A stretch of DNA of 64,000 bases, taken from assembly GCF_002831565.1 (NCBI RefSeq), contig NZ_CP025096.1:1178001-1242000 (forward strand), written 5' to 3'. Position 1 is the first letter of the stretch; each line of letters begins with the position of its first letter. The notes beneath the pieces are model-generated. The model had not been told where the DNA came from, ran no database searches, and saw nothing but the letters and a program-made list of their open reading frames with translations. Position numbers and translations under genes: made by a program. Below are positions 8,851-16,692 of the stretch, in pieces. Source of the stretch: Spirosoma pollinicola (GTDB taxonomy: Bacteria > Bacteroidota > Bacteroidia > Cytophagales > Spirosomataceae).

Positions 8851-9957
8851 ATGTCGCTTCAGCAAGTTCCCCTTCATCATATTCATCAGCAGTCAGGTGC
8901 GAAGATCGTACCGTTTGCGGGTTTCGAGATGCCCGTTCGCTACTCGTCCGATCTCGACGAGCATAATACCGTTCGCAATGGCGTGGGCATGTTCGATGTC
9001 TCGCACATGGGTGAGTTCATCCTCAAAGGCGAGGGTGCTTTAGGTCTTATTCAACGCGTATCGGCCAACGATGCCAGCGTTTTGTATGATGGTAAAGTGC
9101 AGTATAGCTACCTGCCAAATGGCCGGGGCGGTATTGTGGATGACTTGCTGGTGTACCGGATCAATGAACTGGAGTATATGCTCGTTGTGAACGCATCGAA
9201 TATCGAAAAAGACTGGAACTGGATTAGCCAGTATGTATCGGACTACGATACCGAAGGCGCACCGCTCAGCATGGTGAACGTATCCGGCGATATGTGCCTG
9301 TTTGCTGTGCAGGGACCGTTAGCCGCTAAAGCCTTGCAGTCGCTTACGCAGACCGATCTGGATTCGATGGAGTATTACACGTTCGAGAAAACGGACTTTG
9401 CCGGGTATGCCAACGTAATTGTGTCGGCAACGGGCTATACGGGTGCGGGTGGTTTCGAGATTTACGTATCGAACCACCAGGCCGAGGGCGTCTGGAATGC
9501 GATTATGAAAGCTGGTGAACCCTTTGGTATCAAGCCCATTGGCCTCGGCGCCCGTGATACACTCCGGTTAGAAATGGGCTATAACCTCTACGGTAACGAC
9601 ATCACCGATGAAACATCGCCCATTGAAGCCGGTTTAGGCTGGGTAACGAAATTCACGCATGACTTCATCGACGCCGATCTACTGAAAGCCCAAAAAACTC
9701 AGGGTGTTTTCCGTAAACTGGTTGGCTTTGAGTTAGTTGAACGCGGTGTCCCGCGCGGGCATTATGAACTTACCGATGCCGAGGGGACTAAAATTGGCGA
9801 AGTAACATCGGGCACTCAGTCGCCTACACTTGGCAAAGGCGTTGGCCTGGGCTACGTGCAAACCGCATATAGCAAGCCCGGTTCCGAAATTTTTGTCAAA
9901 GTCCGCGATCGCCTATTGAAAGCACAGGTCGTTAAACCCCCTTTCGTAAAAAAATAA
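8851..9957 (+). CDS. gcvT: Aminomethyltransferase, glycine cleavage system T protein
   Basis: T protein of the glycine cleavage system: it transfers the methylene group from aminomethyl-lipoyl H protein to tetrahydrofolate and releases ammonia. Family segments include FDVSHMGEF, GYTGAGGFEIYV, LGARDTLRLEMGYNLYG and SPIEAGLGWVTKF; the length of 368 residues is typical. The ATG at 8851 (MSLQQVPLHHIH) is chosen over an in-frame GTG six bases earlier. H and P proteins are not in the window, so the system is dispersed. A long inverted repeat starts 3 bp after the stop. Confidence 0.95.
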   Translation: MSLQQVPLHHIHQQSGAKIVPFAGFEMPVRYSSDLDEHNTVRNGVGMFDVSHMGEFILKGEGALGLIQRVSANDASVLYDGKVQYSYLPNGRGGIVDDLLVYRINELEYMLVVNASNIEKDWNWISQYVSDYDTEGAPLSMVNVSGDMCLFAVQGPLAAKALQSLTQTDLDSMEYYTFEKTDFAGYANVIVSATGYTGAGGFEIYVSNHQAEGVWNAIMKAGEPFGIKPIGLGARDTLRLEMGYNLYGNDITDETSPIEAGLGWVTKFTHDFIDADLLKAQKTQGVFRKLVGFELVERGVPRGHYELTDAEGTKIGEVTSGTQSPTLGKGVGLGYVQTAYSKPGSEIFVKVRDRLLKAQVVKPPFVKK

Positions 9958-9960
9958 TCA

Positions 9961-10091
9961 GAACCGGGATTTTAACAGGATTTGACGGATTGAACAAGAT
10001 TGTAGACAGGAAGAATCTATTCTTCTTCAAGACACTACAAGGGTTTCTGTAATCTTGTTTAATCCATCAAATTCTGTTAATATCCCGGTTC
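9961..10091. repeat. 41-bp inverted repeat between gcvT and comB (AACCGGGATTT family)
   Basis: Arms 9961-10001 and 10051-10091 match at 37 of 41 positions around a 49-nt loop. The arm GAACCGGGATTTTAACAG... has a ~10-nt rhythm (GGATTT words). The repeat begins 3 bp after gcvT and ends 8 bp before the comB ATG. The same opening recurs at 47266-47441. Confidence 0.93.
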
Positions 10092-10099
10092 AAGTTCCT

Positions 10100-10810
10100 A
10101 TGAAACAAATTGATGTTTGCTTAACGCCCGATTTATTACACCTGCACGACATTGAAAATACAATTGTCGTTGTGGCCGATGTGTTCCGGGCTACCTCGTG
10201 CATGGTGACCGCCTTTGCCTATGGCGTAAACAGTATTATTCCCGTAGCCACGATTGACGAGTGCCAACTCTATCAGGAGCGCGGGTATCTGGCCGCAGCC
10301 GAGCGGAATGCCAAAAAGGTTGATGGATTTGAGCTGGATAACTCGCCTTTCACGTACATGGACGACCGGATTCGGGGTGCTAACGTGGCCATGACCACCA
10401 CCAACGGAACCCTTGCTATTACCAAATCACGCTCAGCCGTAAAGGTGCTGGTTGGCTCGTTTCTGAATCTGGATGCTATTGCCCGCTTTCTTAAAACTGA
10501 GCGCTATGACGTAATGGTGCTTTGTGCGGGTTGGAAAGGCCGTGTCAATATGGAAGATACACTCTTTGCCGGGGCACTGGTCGACCGGTTGAAGGATAGT
10601 TACGCCATGGCCGAAGACAGCGCTATCATGGCATGGCGGCTGTATTGTCAGGGGAAAGACAATCTGCCAAGCTATCTGTCCAGTTCGTCGCACATCCAAC
10701 GCCTTCAGCGGTTGGGAATCCAGAAAGACATCACCTACTGTTTGCAGCATGATCTTTACGACGTCGTCCCGGTGTTGCGGGGCAATGCGCTGGTAAGTAT
10801 GCAGGTTTAA
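10100..10810 (+). CDS. comB: 2-phosphosulfolactate phosphatase family protein (ComB)
   Basis: Protein of 236 residues of the ComB family, Mg-dependent phosphatases that convert 2-phosphosulfolactate to sulfolactate in coenzyme M synthesis of methanogens. Conserved segments are VVVADVFRATSCMVTAFAYG, MTTTNGTLAI and VLCAGWKGR. The ATG at 10100 (MKQIDVCLTP) is used because the upstream extension is inverted-repeat DNA. No other coenzyme M gene is present and Bacteroidota are not known to make coenzyme M, so the physiological substrate is probably different or linked to sulfonate metabolism. The family call is firm; the reaction here is inferred. Confidence 0.85.
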   Translation: MKQIDVCLTPDLLHLHDIENTIVVVADVFRATSCMVTAFAYGVNSIIPVATIDECQLYQERGYLAAAERNAKKVDGFELDNSPFTYMDDRIRGANVAMTTTNGTLAITKSRSAVKVLVGSFLNLDAIARFLKTERYDVMVLCAGWKGRVNMEDTLFAGALVDRLKDSYAMAEDSAIMAWRLYCQGKDNLPSYLSSSSHIQRLQRLGIQKDITYCLQHDLYDVVPVLRGNALVSMQV

Positions 10811-10823
10811 GTAATGGTTCAGT

Positions 10824-10902
10824 AAATTGATAATGTAGAATGATGAATGAATAGCAGTCTAATGCTGACAGTTAACAATTTATCATTCTACATTATCAAT
10901 TT
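10824..10902. repeat. 25-bp inverted repeat after comB
   Basis: Arms 10824-10848 and 10878-10902 (AAATTGATAATGTAGAATGA...) match at 24 of 25 positions. It separates comB from the convergent small basic protein, whose stop is at 10922. Wording resembles the repeat at 28576-28636 (ATAATGAATG). Confidence 0.88.
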
Positions 10903-10921
10903 TTCATGTACTTGATAACCA

Positions 10922-11227
10922 CTAACTGGCTGCGTTCTTCTTCCGGGTGGCCGCTGCTTTTTTAGCTGAGGCCGAGCGTTCTTCTGCCGTGCGCGAAGCT
11001 GAAGCGGCACCGCCTTTTCGACCACCAGTTCTAGTCGGCTCTTTGTTTTCGGCATGGCCGCGTCCTGAACCGCTCTTTTTGCCGCCACCCGATATTTTAT
11101 TGACCGTTGCCCAGGCACGGGCTTCGGCTTCTTCTTCGGGTACACCGCGATCTTCGTAGCTTTCTTCAATGTGTTCCGCCTGTCGTTTCTGCTTATCAGT
11201 GTAAGCCGACTTATCTCCCTGTGGCAT
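10922..11227 (-). CDS. Small basic protein of the 'plasmid stabilization protein'-like family
   Basis: Protein of 101 residues. The N-terminal half (GDKSAYTDKQKRQAEHIEES, GVPEEEAEARAWATVNK) resembles a small widespread family often annotated as plasmid stabilization protein in other phyla. The C-terminal half is rich in Lys, Ala, Gly and Ser (KKAAATRKK), like a histone-H1-type tail that could bind DNA. The ATG at 11227 is chosen because similarity begins there; the open frame runs further upstream to 11368 but encodes nothing recognisable. The Lys/Ala tail is probably unfolded. No partner toxin gene is adjacent, so an addiction role is not supported. Confidence 0.7.
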   Translation of the reverse strand: MPQGDKSAYTDKQKRQAEHIEESYEDRGVPEEEAEARAWATVNKISGGGKKSGSGRGHAENKEPTRTGGRKGGAASASRTAEERSASAKKAAATRKKNAAS

Positions 11228-11339
11228 AACTGTGGTTGGTTTAGTTGTACATTTGGCCACTAAACTGCAAACCCAACTGTTGTGTTTGGCCGGTATAGAC
11301 GTACTATGGTATGAGATTACCAGTCTACCAGCATAAATG

Positions 11340-11389
11340 CCAATAAGCCAAAAAGGAAGCATGTACATGCTTCCTTTTTGGCTTATTGG
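11340..11389. repeat. Perfect 50-bp palindrome with no loop
   Basis: Bases 11340-11389 are an exact palindrome centred between 11364 and 11365 (…AAGCATGT|ACATGCTT…), downstream of acpP on the minus strand. The arms contain CTTTTTGG, so a hairpin terminator on either strand is possible, but a perfect palindrome with no spacer is unusual and prone to cruciform formation or deletion. Confidence 0.95.
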
Positions 11390-11422
11390 TTAATGATATG
11401 AGAATTTAAAACAAACGTACAG

Positions 11423-11653
11423 TTAGGCAGCGGCCTGTTCAGCTTCAAGATACGTTAACAGACCTTGCATGGTGGTTAGCTTCTCATAATCTTCATCGGG
11501 AATGCGAATGCCGAATTCCTTTTCGAGTTGCATAATTAGGTCAACAGTGTCGAGGCTGTCCAGACCCAGATCACGTGAAAAATGAGTTTGGTCCGTTATT
11601 GCCGACTCCTGTACGCCAAATGCTTTGAGAATTCCAATCACTCGCTTCTTCAT
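11423..11653 (-). CDS. acpP: Acyl carrier protein
   Basis: Acidic 76-residue protein carrying the 4'-phosphopantetheine attachment motif LGLDSLDTVDLIM, with Ser33 as the modified residue. It carries growing acyl chains in fatty acid or related synthesis. It stands alone, without fabF, fabG or fabD next to it, and has a slightly divergent tail (LLTYLEAEQAAA). It could therefore be the housekeeping protein or an accessory carrier. The ATG at 11653 gives the normal length. The 50-bp palindrome lies 33 bp after the stop. Confidence 0.9.
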   Translation of the reverse strand: MKKRVIGILKAFGVQESAITDQTHFSRDLGLDSLDTVDLIMQLEKEFGIRIPDEDYEKLTTMQGLLTYLEAEQAAA

Positions 11654-11746
11654 AACACGTTCTTTGTTTTATCAACCAGTGCCTTTATTGATAGAATACC
11701 AACTATCCACAGTTTAGTATGTGGGTTCCGTCATTTTTAACAAAGT

Positions 11747-13084
11747 TTAATTTCCAAGCAAAGTCTCCCCCAACAGTCTTTTTAGCTCCAATTGGTTAAG
11801 CATCAGTTGATATTGGAAATTTAACTGACCAAGTTTAGCTTCTTCTACACCAACTTCGGCGCTTTGCAATTCAACATTTGTAATAACGCCGTTCCGCAAA
11901 CGGGCGTTGGCAATCTGAAGCGCTTGCTGTGCCTGTTGTACCTGTGTTTCGAGGTTGGCTAATCGGGTTTGGTTGCTGCGAATGTCGGCGTTGAGTTGCG
12001 CGATGCTCTGCCGAACCTGCGCATTGGCATTCTCAACGGCATAGCGACTTGCGTTCAGATTGAGTCGTGCGGCTTGGTTTTGCAACTGATACCGTTTTCC
12101 GGCATAAATAGGAACGATGAGCGATACCCCTGCTGCAATATTGAAACGGGGCGTGTTGATCGCGGGTAAATACCCGTTCCGAAAGCCTGCCGAACCCAAG
12201 AAACTAAGGTTTGGACGACCGGATAAATCGTTTACGATAATATCCGTTTCGGCCTGCCGAACGCGATCCTGCGCCAACTGAACATCTTTATTGCCTGCTA
12301 AAGCTGTCTGTCCTTCGGCAATAATGTAAGGCTGTGTGGTTGCACTGCCACCGGTTGCCTCCAGACTGAACTGGCTCATGGCACGGCTAATATCGGGATT
12401 CAAATTACCCGTCAAATAGGTTAGTACCGCCAGTTGCCGCTCCAGCTGATTCTGAATCTCGATCTTCCGATTCTGCGCTGTTTTTACCCGAACTTGCTGT
12501 GTAAGCACATCATACTGAAGCGCATCGCCGTTTTGCAGGCGCGTAACGAGTAGTTTGACGTTGGCTCCGGCCGTTTGAATAACCGAATCCTGAACAGACA
12601 GACTACGTTGTAAAAAACCAATGCCATAGTACGCTGCCGCCACCTGATAGGCCAGCGATTGCTGGGTGATCTCTAACCCACGGCGCAAAACCTGAACATT
12701 GTCGGCTGCTTGTTTTACAGATGCATTGGTCCTGCCCCAGTCGTAGATCGTTTGCCCAACGCCCAAATTAGCGTTGACGTTGTGATTTGGCTGGAACTGA
12801 AGCGTTCTATTTACACCGTCGACGGGGAGGGTTGCCTGGGCTACGGGTGTTACATACTGATATGACGCGTTACCGTTCACGTTTGGCCGCATCGCCGTGC
12901 GGGCAATATCAGTACGTAATTCATTGGCCTGAATCAGTTGTTGTTGTTGTTTCAGGCTTGGATAATTCGTGTTGGCTTGCTGAACCAACGCCCGCAGATC
13001 GTCGGGGAGTGGTACGGGTTGAGTCTGCGCCTGAGCGACACAAACTGCCAGCAACAGGGCTATTGTAAGGAATTTTGACTGCAT
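11747..13084 (-). CDS. TolC-family outer membrane efflux protein
   Basis: Outer membrane factor of 445 residues with signal peptide (MQSKFLTIALLLAVCVAQAQ). Long Ala/Gln/Asn-rich heptad helices dominate, and the two halves are repeated as expected of TolC (for example VGQTIYDWGRTNASVKQAADNVQVL and SLIVPIYAGKRYQLQNQAARLNL, given here in part). The ATG at 13084 starts the signal peptide; the 18 residues upstream are out of character. It is the last gene of the emrA-emrB-tolC set on the minus strand and supplies the exit duct. A 21-bp inverted repeat lies in the 88-bp gap before it. Confidence 0.9.
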   Translation of the reverse strand: MQSKFLTIALLLAVCVAQAQTQPVPLPDDLRALVQQANTNYPSLKQQQQLIQANELRTDIARTAMRPNVNGNASYQYVTPVAQATLPVDGVNRTLQFQPNHNVNANLGVGQTIYDWGRTNASVKQAADNVQVLRRGLEITQQSLAYQVAAAYYGIGFLQRSLSVQDSVIQTAGANVKLLVTRLQNGDALQYDVLTQQVRVKTAQNRKIEIQNQLERQLAVLTYLTGNLNPDISRAMSQFSLEATGGSATTQPYIIAEGQTALAGNKDVQLAQDRVRQAETDIIVNDLSGRPNLSFLGSAGFRNGYLPAINTPRFNIAAGVSLIVPIYAGKRYQLQNQAARLNLNASRYAVENANAQVRQSIAQLNADIRSNQTRLANLETQVQQAQQALQIANARLRNGVITNVELQSAEVGVEEAKLGQLNFQYQLMLNQLELKRLLGETLLGN

Positions 13085-13101
13085 AAGTAAGATGGTTTTC
13101 A

Positions 13102-13168
13102 GTATCTGGTATACGGTTTTCAATTTGCTGATGCGCATGTCAAAAGCTGAAAACCGTACACCAAATAC
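13102..13168. repeat. 21-bp inverted repeat in the emrB-tolC gap
   Basis: Arms 13102-13122 and 13148-13168 (GTATCTGGTATACGGTTTTC type) match at 19 of 21. The right arm ends 4 bp before the emrB stop codon, inside what should be one transcript, so it may modulate read-through or mRNA decay rather than end the operon. Confidence 0.82.
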
Positions 13169-13172
13169 AGGA

Positions 13173-14786
13173 TTAGTGAGCTGAGTCGGAAATGGCTTTA
13201 GCCGTTGCCGCGTCCATTTTTTTGCGTTTAAGTAAAAACAACAAAGGGAACGAGACTACGAAAAACAGGCCCGCCAGTTTGAATGTATCCAGGTAGGAGA
13301 GCATGAGCGCCTGTCTGGAAATAATCAGATCCATATTTTTGTACGCTCCCGTAACCGCATCAAAGGCGTTGACACCCCTGGCGGCCAATCCCTGTGTCAT
13401 GGCATTGAGTCGCTCCATCGTGAGCATATCGCCCGGTTGCAGATTCGATGTAAGGTCGCCCCGGTGAACAGCCATGCGCTGCGTAACGTAGGTGTTGGTA
13501 ATGGCTACGCCGAATGCACCACCCACCTGCCGCATCATGTTGACAATGGCAATGCCAGTAGGTAATTCGCGGGGAGACAGTGTCGAAACCGACTGGTTAA
13601 TAAGCGGTACGTTCACAAATGCCAATCCGATTCCCCTGATAACGAGTGCATACACAAAGTCGCCATTCGATGCATCCATATTGTAGGTCGACATGATGAA
13701 ACAGAAGGTCGAGAAGGCGACATACCCAATCACCACCATCAACCTCGGCGATGCACCTTTTGCCATTAACCGCCCAACCAGGGCAAACATAGGTAGGGTT
13801 GCCAATCCACTGGGAATCAACAGTTTGCCGGTTTGGGTGGCCGTTAATCCAACAATGCGCTGGGCAAAGAGTGGGTATAGCAAAACCGATGTAAACAGAC
13901 CGTAGCCAATGACGACCATCAGAATAGAGCCAACGGCCAGGTTTCGGTTCTTCAGGGCTCGTAGGTCAACAACAGGCTCTTTTGTTCCCCGAAGTTCCCA
14001 CCAGATAAAGGCCGGAATCGCTATGACTGCCGCTACTGCCAGCCAGGCAATTACTTTACTATCGAACCAGTCGTCGGCTTCACCCCGCTCCAGCACATAT
14101 TGCAGGCTGCCAATACCAACCGCCAGCAGCAGAATACCCGTCTGGTCGATGTGAATGGACTTTCGATCGATATGTAGTTCGTCCTGTTTCTTGTCGATGT
14201 AGGCGATGCTCAGCAGAACGGCTGCAATACCAATGGGAATGTTGATATAAAACATCCAGCTCCAGTGGTAATTGTCGATAATATAGCCGCCCAGAGTAGG
14301 GCCAAGGGTGGGACCAAGCACAATACCCATTCCAAAAAGTGCCGAAGCCAGCGGCCGTTGCGAAGGGGCAAACGAATCGAACATCAGTCCCTGCGACGTT
14401 GACAGCAACGCGCCACCGCCAATACCCTGTAGGAATCGGAATGCGACCAGCGTCCATAAATTATCGGCGAAACCGCAACCGTAAGAAGCTATCGTAAACA
14501 GAATGATGGACCCTACGTAATAGTCTTTTCTGCCAAAATACCGCTGCAAAAAGCCGGTCATTGGAATCACAATGACGTTGGCAATAGCATAGGCCGTTAC
14601 TACCCACGACACATCTTCCACCGTAACGCCGAGGTTACCGGCAATGTCTGTCAGGCCGACATTCACAATGGAGGTGTCAATTAATTCAATAATGGCCGCC
14701 GAGATAGCTGTGATGACGATTATCCACTTTTTGAACCCCGTGGGTAATCCCAGTTGCTCAGGCGGAGCCAATGTTTGAGTTGCCAT
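13173..14786 (-). CDS. emrB: EmrB/QacA-family drug:H+ antiporter (MFS, DHA2, 14 TM)
   Basis: Inner-membrane multidrug transporter of 537 residues, typical of the 14-helix DHA2 family. Signature segments are IELIDTSIVNVGLTDIAGNL in helix 1, the motif-A-like GFLQRYFGRKDYY and motif C GMGIVLGPTLGPTLGG in helix 5, plus IPIGIAAVLLS. The ATG at 14786 lies 9 bp downstream of the emrA stop, so the two are certainly co-transcribed. Together with EmrA and the TolC protein it should expel lipophilic compounds across both membranes. The substrate is unknown; the MarR repressor upstream suggests induction by a small aromatic or related compound. Confidence 0.93.
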   Translation of the reverse strand: MATQTLAPPEQLGLPTGFKKWIIVITAISAAIIELIDTSIVNVGLTDIAGNLGVTVEDVSWVVTAYAIANVIVIPMTGFLQRYFGRKDYYVGSIILFTIASYGCGFADNLWTLVAFRFLQGIGGGALLSTSQGLMFDSFAPSQRPLASALFGMGIVLGPTLGPTLGGYIIDNYHWSWMFYINIPIGIAAVLLSIAYIDKKQDELHIDRKSIHIDQTGILLLAVGIGSLQYVLERGEADDWFDSKVIAWLAVAAVIAIPAFIWWELRGTKEPVVDLRALKNRNLAVGSILMVVIGYGLFTSVLLYPLFAQRIVGLTATQTGKLLIPSGLATLPMFALVGRLMAKGASPRLMVVIGYVAFSTFCFIMSTYNMDASNGDFVYALVIRGIGLAFVNVPLINQSVSTLSPRELPTGIAIVNMMRQVGGAFGVAITNTYVTQRMAVHRGDLTSNLQPGDMLTMERLNAMTQGLAARGVNAFDAVTGAYKNMDLIISRQALMLSYLDTFKLAGLFFVVSFPLLFLLKRKKMDAATAKAISDSAH

Positions 14787-14795
14787 ATTTCGTAG

Positions 14796-15908
14796 TTAGT
14801 TTGCTACACGCACTTCGGCATCTACGCTAAGGCCCGCCCGCAGTTGATTTTTGTATTTTTCGGGATTCAGGATCTCAATTTTCACGGGTACACGCTGGGT
14901 GATTTTAACGAAGTTACCTGAGGCATTGTCGGCTGGCAATAGCGCAAACTTGGCGCCGGTAGCGTCGGACAAGGAGGCCACGCGACCTTTGATGTCGAGG
15001 TCTGGGTAGGCGTCGAGTTTGATGTCAACTTCCTGACCAAGCTTCATTTTCTCCAATTGTGTCTCTTTGAAGTTGGCCACTACCCAAAAGGTTGAATCGG
15101 CAACAATCGTGAACAGGTTCTGACCAGGCTGTACATACTGGCCGACAACTACGTTTTTGCGGCCAATTTTACCGGCAATTGGCGCGGCAAGACGGGCATA
15201 CCCAACGCGTAATTTGGCATTGTCGATTGCCGCCTGTTTCACTTTCAGGACTGCCTGGATTTTCTGAATATTTGCCTGTGCTTTGGCAATACCTGCCTGC
15301 GCTACACCCTGCGACGTTTTGGCCAGTGTAATCTGTTCCACGTTGGCGTCGTATTGACGAGCCTGTACTTCAGTATTGCTTTGGGAATCTTCCAGTTGCT
15401 TTTTCGTGAGCGACTGTTCTTTATACAGGTTCTGGTCGCGTTGTAAATCCTGCCGTGATTTGTCGCGACGGGCGGCTTGTACCTGTGCGTTCGATTGGGC
15501 TACACGGGCGTTCTGGGCTACATTGCGGGCGTTGGCCTGCGCATTTTGTACATCGGCGCGGGCGTTTTCAAGATCGGCTACTGTTTGCTGATAATCGGCT
15601 TCGGCCTGGGCCAGAGCTACGTCGTATTCCTGTGGATCAATTGTGATCAGAGGTTGGCCCCGCTTCACGTTTGCATAGTCATCGACATTTACGGCTGTCA
15701 CATAACCAGCTACGCGTGCCAGTACAGGAGCCGAGTTGCCATCAATCTGCGCATTATCGGTTGTTTCGTATTGTTGGCTGTGTACATACGCTTTGTAGCC
15801 AAAATAACCGCCAACTAGTACGACGAGGGCAATAATAATACGAGGTAGATACGTTTTAATTCCGCTTTTCTCTTCTGTGGTTGCCATTGGTTCTGTTAAG
15901 GTTGCCAT
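14796..15908 (-). CDS. emrA: EmrA/HlyD-family membrane fusion protein
   Basis: Periplasmic adaptor of 370 residues. A short cytosolic N-terminus is followed by one transmembrane helix (about residues 22-42, IIIALVVLVGGYFGYKAYV), the first half of a lipoyl domain (ARVAGYVTAVNVDDYANVKR), a long Ala/Gln-rich coiled-coil hairpin, the second lipoyl half and a beta-barrel domain ending near AGLSVDAEVRVAN. It bridges EmrB and the outer-membrane duct. First gene of the operon, divergent from marR across a 174-bp control region with repeated TTGACT sites. Confidence 0.93.
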   Translation of the reverse strand: MATLTEPMATTEEKSGIKTYLPRIIIALVVLVGGYFGYKAYVHSQQYETTDNAQIDGNSAPVLARVAGYVTAVNVDDYANVKRGQPLITIDPQEYDVALAQAEADYQQTVADLENARADVQNAQANARNVAQNARVAQSNAQVQAARRDKSRQDLQRDQNLYKEQSLTKKQLEDSQSNTEVQARQYDANVEQITLAKTSQGVAQAGIAKAQANIQKIQAVLKVKQAAIDNAKLRVGYARLAAPIAGKIGRKNVVVGQYVQPGQNLFTIVADSTFWVVANFKETQLEKMKLGQEVDIKLDAYPDLDIKGRVASLSDATGAKFALLPADNASGNFVKITQRVPVKIEILNPEKYKNQLRAGLSVDAEVRVAN

Positions 15909-15954
15909 ATTTCAGTAAAGTTTGGACATAAGCTGATGCCGTGCAAAGAACTAA

Positions 15955-16035
15955 GTTGATAGTCAACATGTTTGACTATTGTTGGGCAAAAGTAAACCTA
16001 GTTGACTATAAAGTCAAGCTGGTTGACTATCTTTG
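15955..16035. promoter_or_regulatory. Divergent emrA/marR promoters with clustered TTGACT operator half-sites
   Basis: Five half-sites TTGACT/AGTCAA lie here: 15961 (in the dyad GTTGATAGTCAAC), 15972, 16002, 16012 and 16023. They form inverted pairs TTGACTATAAAGTCAA (16002-16017) and AGTCAAGCTGGTTGACT (16012-16028). TATCTTTG (16028-16035) matches the -7 element for marR, with TTG at 16002-16004 as a -33 candidate. On the other strand TACTTTTG (15987-15994) matches a -7 for emrA. Bound MarR would cover both promoters. Confidence 0.7.
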
Positions 16036-16082
16036 TACAATCATTTGTCGAAAATTGTTCCAGTATTTTTTATTTTGCCAAT

Positions 16083-16580
16083 ATGTTCGTGGAAACAGAT
16101 AAAGAATCCTTTGATTTTAACCAGTATCGGACAGTCCGAGAACGGTCAATTGGCCGTTTATTCTGGCGACTGAAGCGATTTACGACTACATTTATTGAGC
16201 CGCGTCTACATGCACAAGGCTATACTGATTTTAAGATGAGCTACCTGATGTTCCTGTCGAACATTGAGGAGGGCGGCACAACGAATAATGAATTAGCTAA
16301 ACGAGCCTGCGTGACCAAACAGATGATGAGTAAAATCGTCGGGCTGCTGGAAAACGAAGGCTATATATACACGCAGAAAAATCCGGTAGATTCCCGTTCC
16401 AGCATCATTTTTCTGAACGAACGGGGTAAGGCATTGTTTGTAACCCTCAAACAATGCATGCAGGAAGCCCGGGATAAATTTGACGCCATTGTTGGTTATG
16501 ACCGTATGGAACAGGTGATAGACACGATGGTCGATTTAGTCAATACGTTAGAAAACGAAGAACAAAAGGGAAATGTATGA
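16083..16580 (+). CDS. MarR-family transcriptional regulator of the emr operon
   Basis: Winged helix-turn-helix regulator of 165 residues. The DNA-binding part shows TNNELAKRACVTKQMMSKIVGLLENEGYI split across helix-turn-helix and wing (NPVDSRSSIIFLNERGK). The ATG at 16083 (MFVETDKESF) is preferred: the open frame runs on to 16002 but that stretch holds the promoter and operator sites. Being divergent from emrAB-tolC with shared dyads, it probably represses both the pump and itself and is released by a pump substrate. Its stop codon TGA lies inside the left arm of the next inverted repeat. Confidence 0.9.
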   Translation: MFVETDKESFDFNQYRTVRERSIGRLFWRLKRFTTTFIEPRLHAQGYTDFKMSYLMFLSNIEEGGTTNNELAKRACVTKQMMSKIVGLLENEGYIYTQKNPVDSRSSIIFLNERGKALFVTLKQCMQEARDKFDAIVGYDRMEQVIDTMVDLVNTLENEEQKGNV

Positions 16581-16680
16581 TGTAAGGTATATGATGTACC
16601 TACGGGCTTCAGTCCGTTTATAATAATAGTCTGAATTACGGGCTGAAGCCCGTAGGTACATCATATACCTTACATCATAC
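16575..16680. repeat. 43-bp inverted repeat spanning the marR stop codon
   Basis: Arms 16575-16617 and 16638-16680 match at 42 of 43 positions; the mismatch would be a G-U pair in RNA. Words are GTATGATGTAAGG and CTACGGGCTTCAG. The marR stop (16578-16580) is part of the left arm, and the right arm ends 12 bp before the aldehyde dehydrogenase ATG. An internal smaller hairpin (ACGGGCT-TCAG/CTGA-AGCCCGT) is present in each arm. Confidence 0.95.
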
Positions 16681-16692
16681 ATCTGTCTATCT

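Noticed and set aside
10922..11227. Toxin-antitoxin addiction module
   Set aside because: Only the family name hints at plasmid stability; there is no partner gene and the context is chromosomal housekeeping.
11228..11368. N-terminal extension of the small basic protein to 148 aa
   Set aside because: The extra sequence contains part of the 50-bp palindrome and lacks family similarity.
16002..16082. N-terminal extension of the emr MarR regulator
   Set aside because: The segment contains operator dyads and the -7 element, and the translated residues are not MarR-like.
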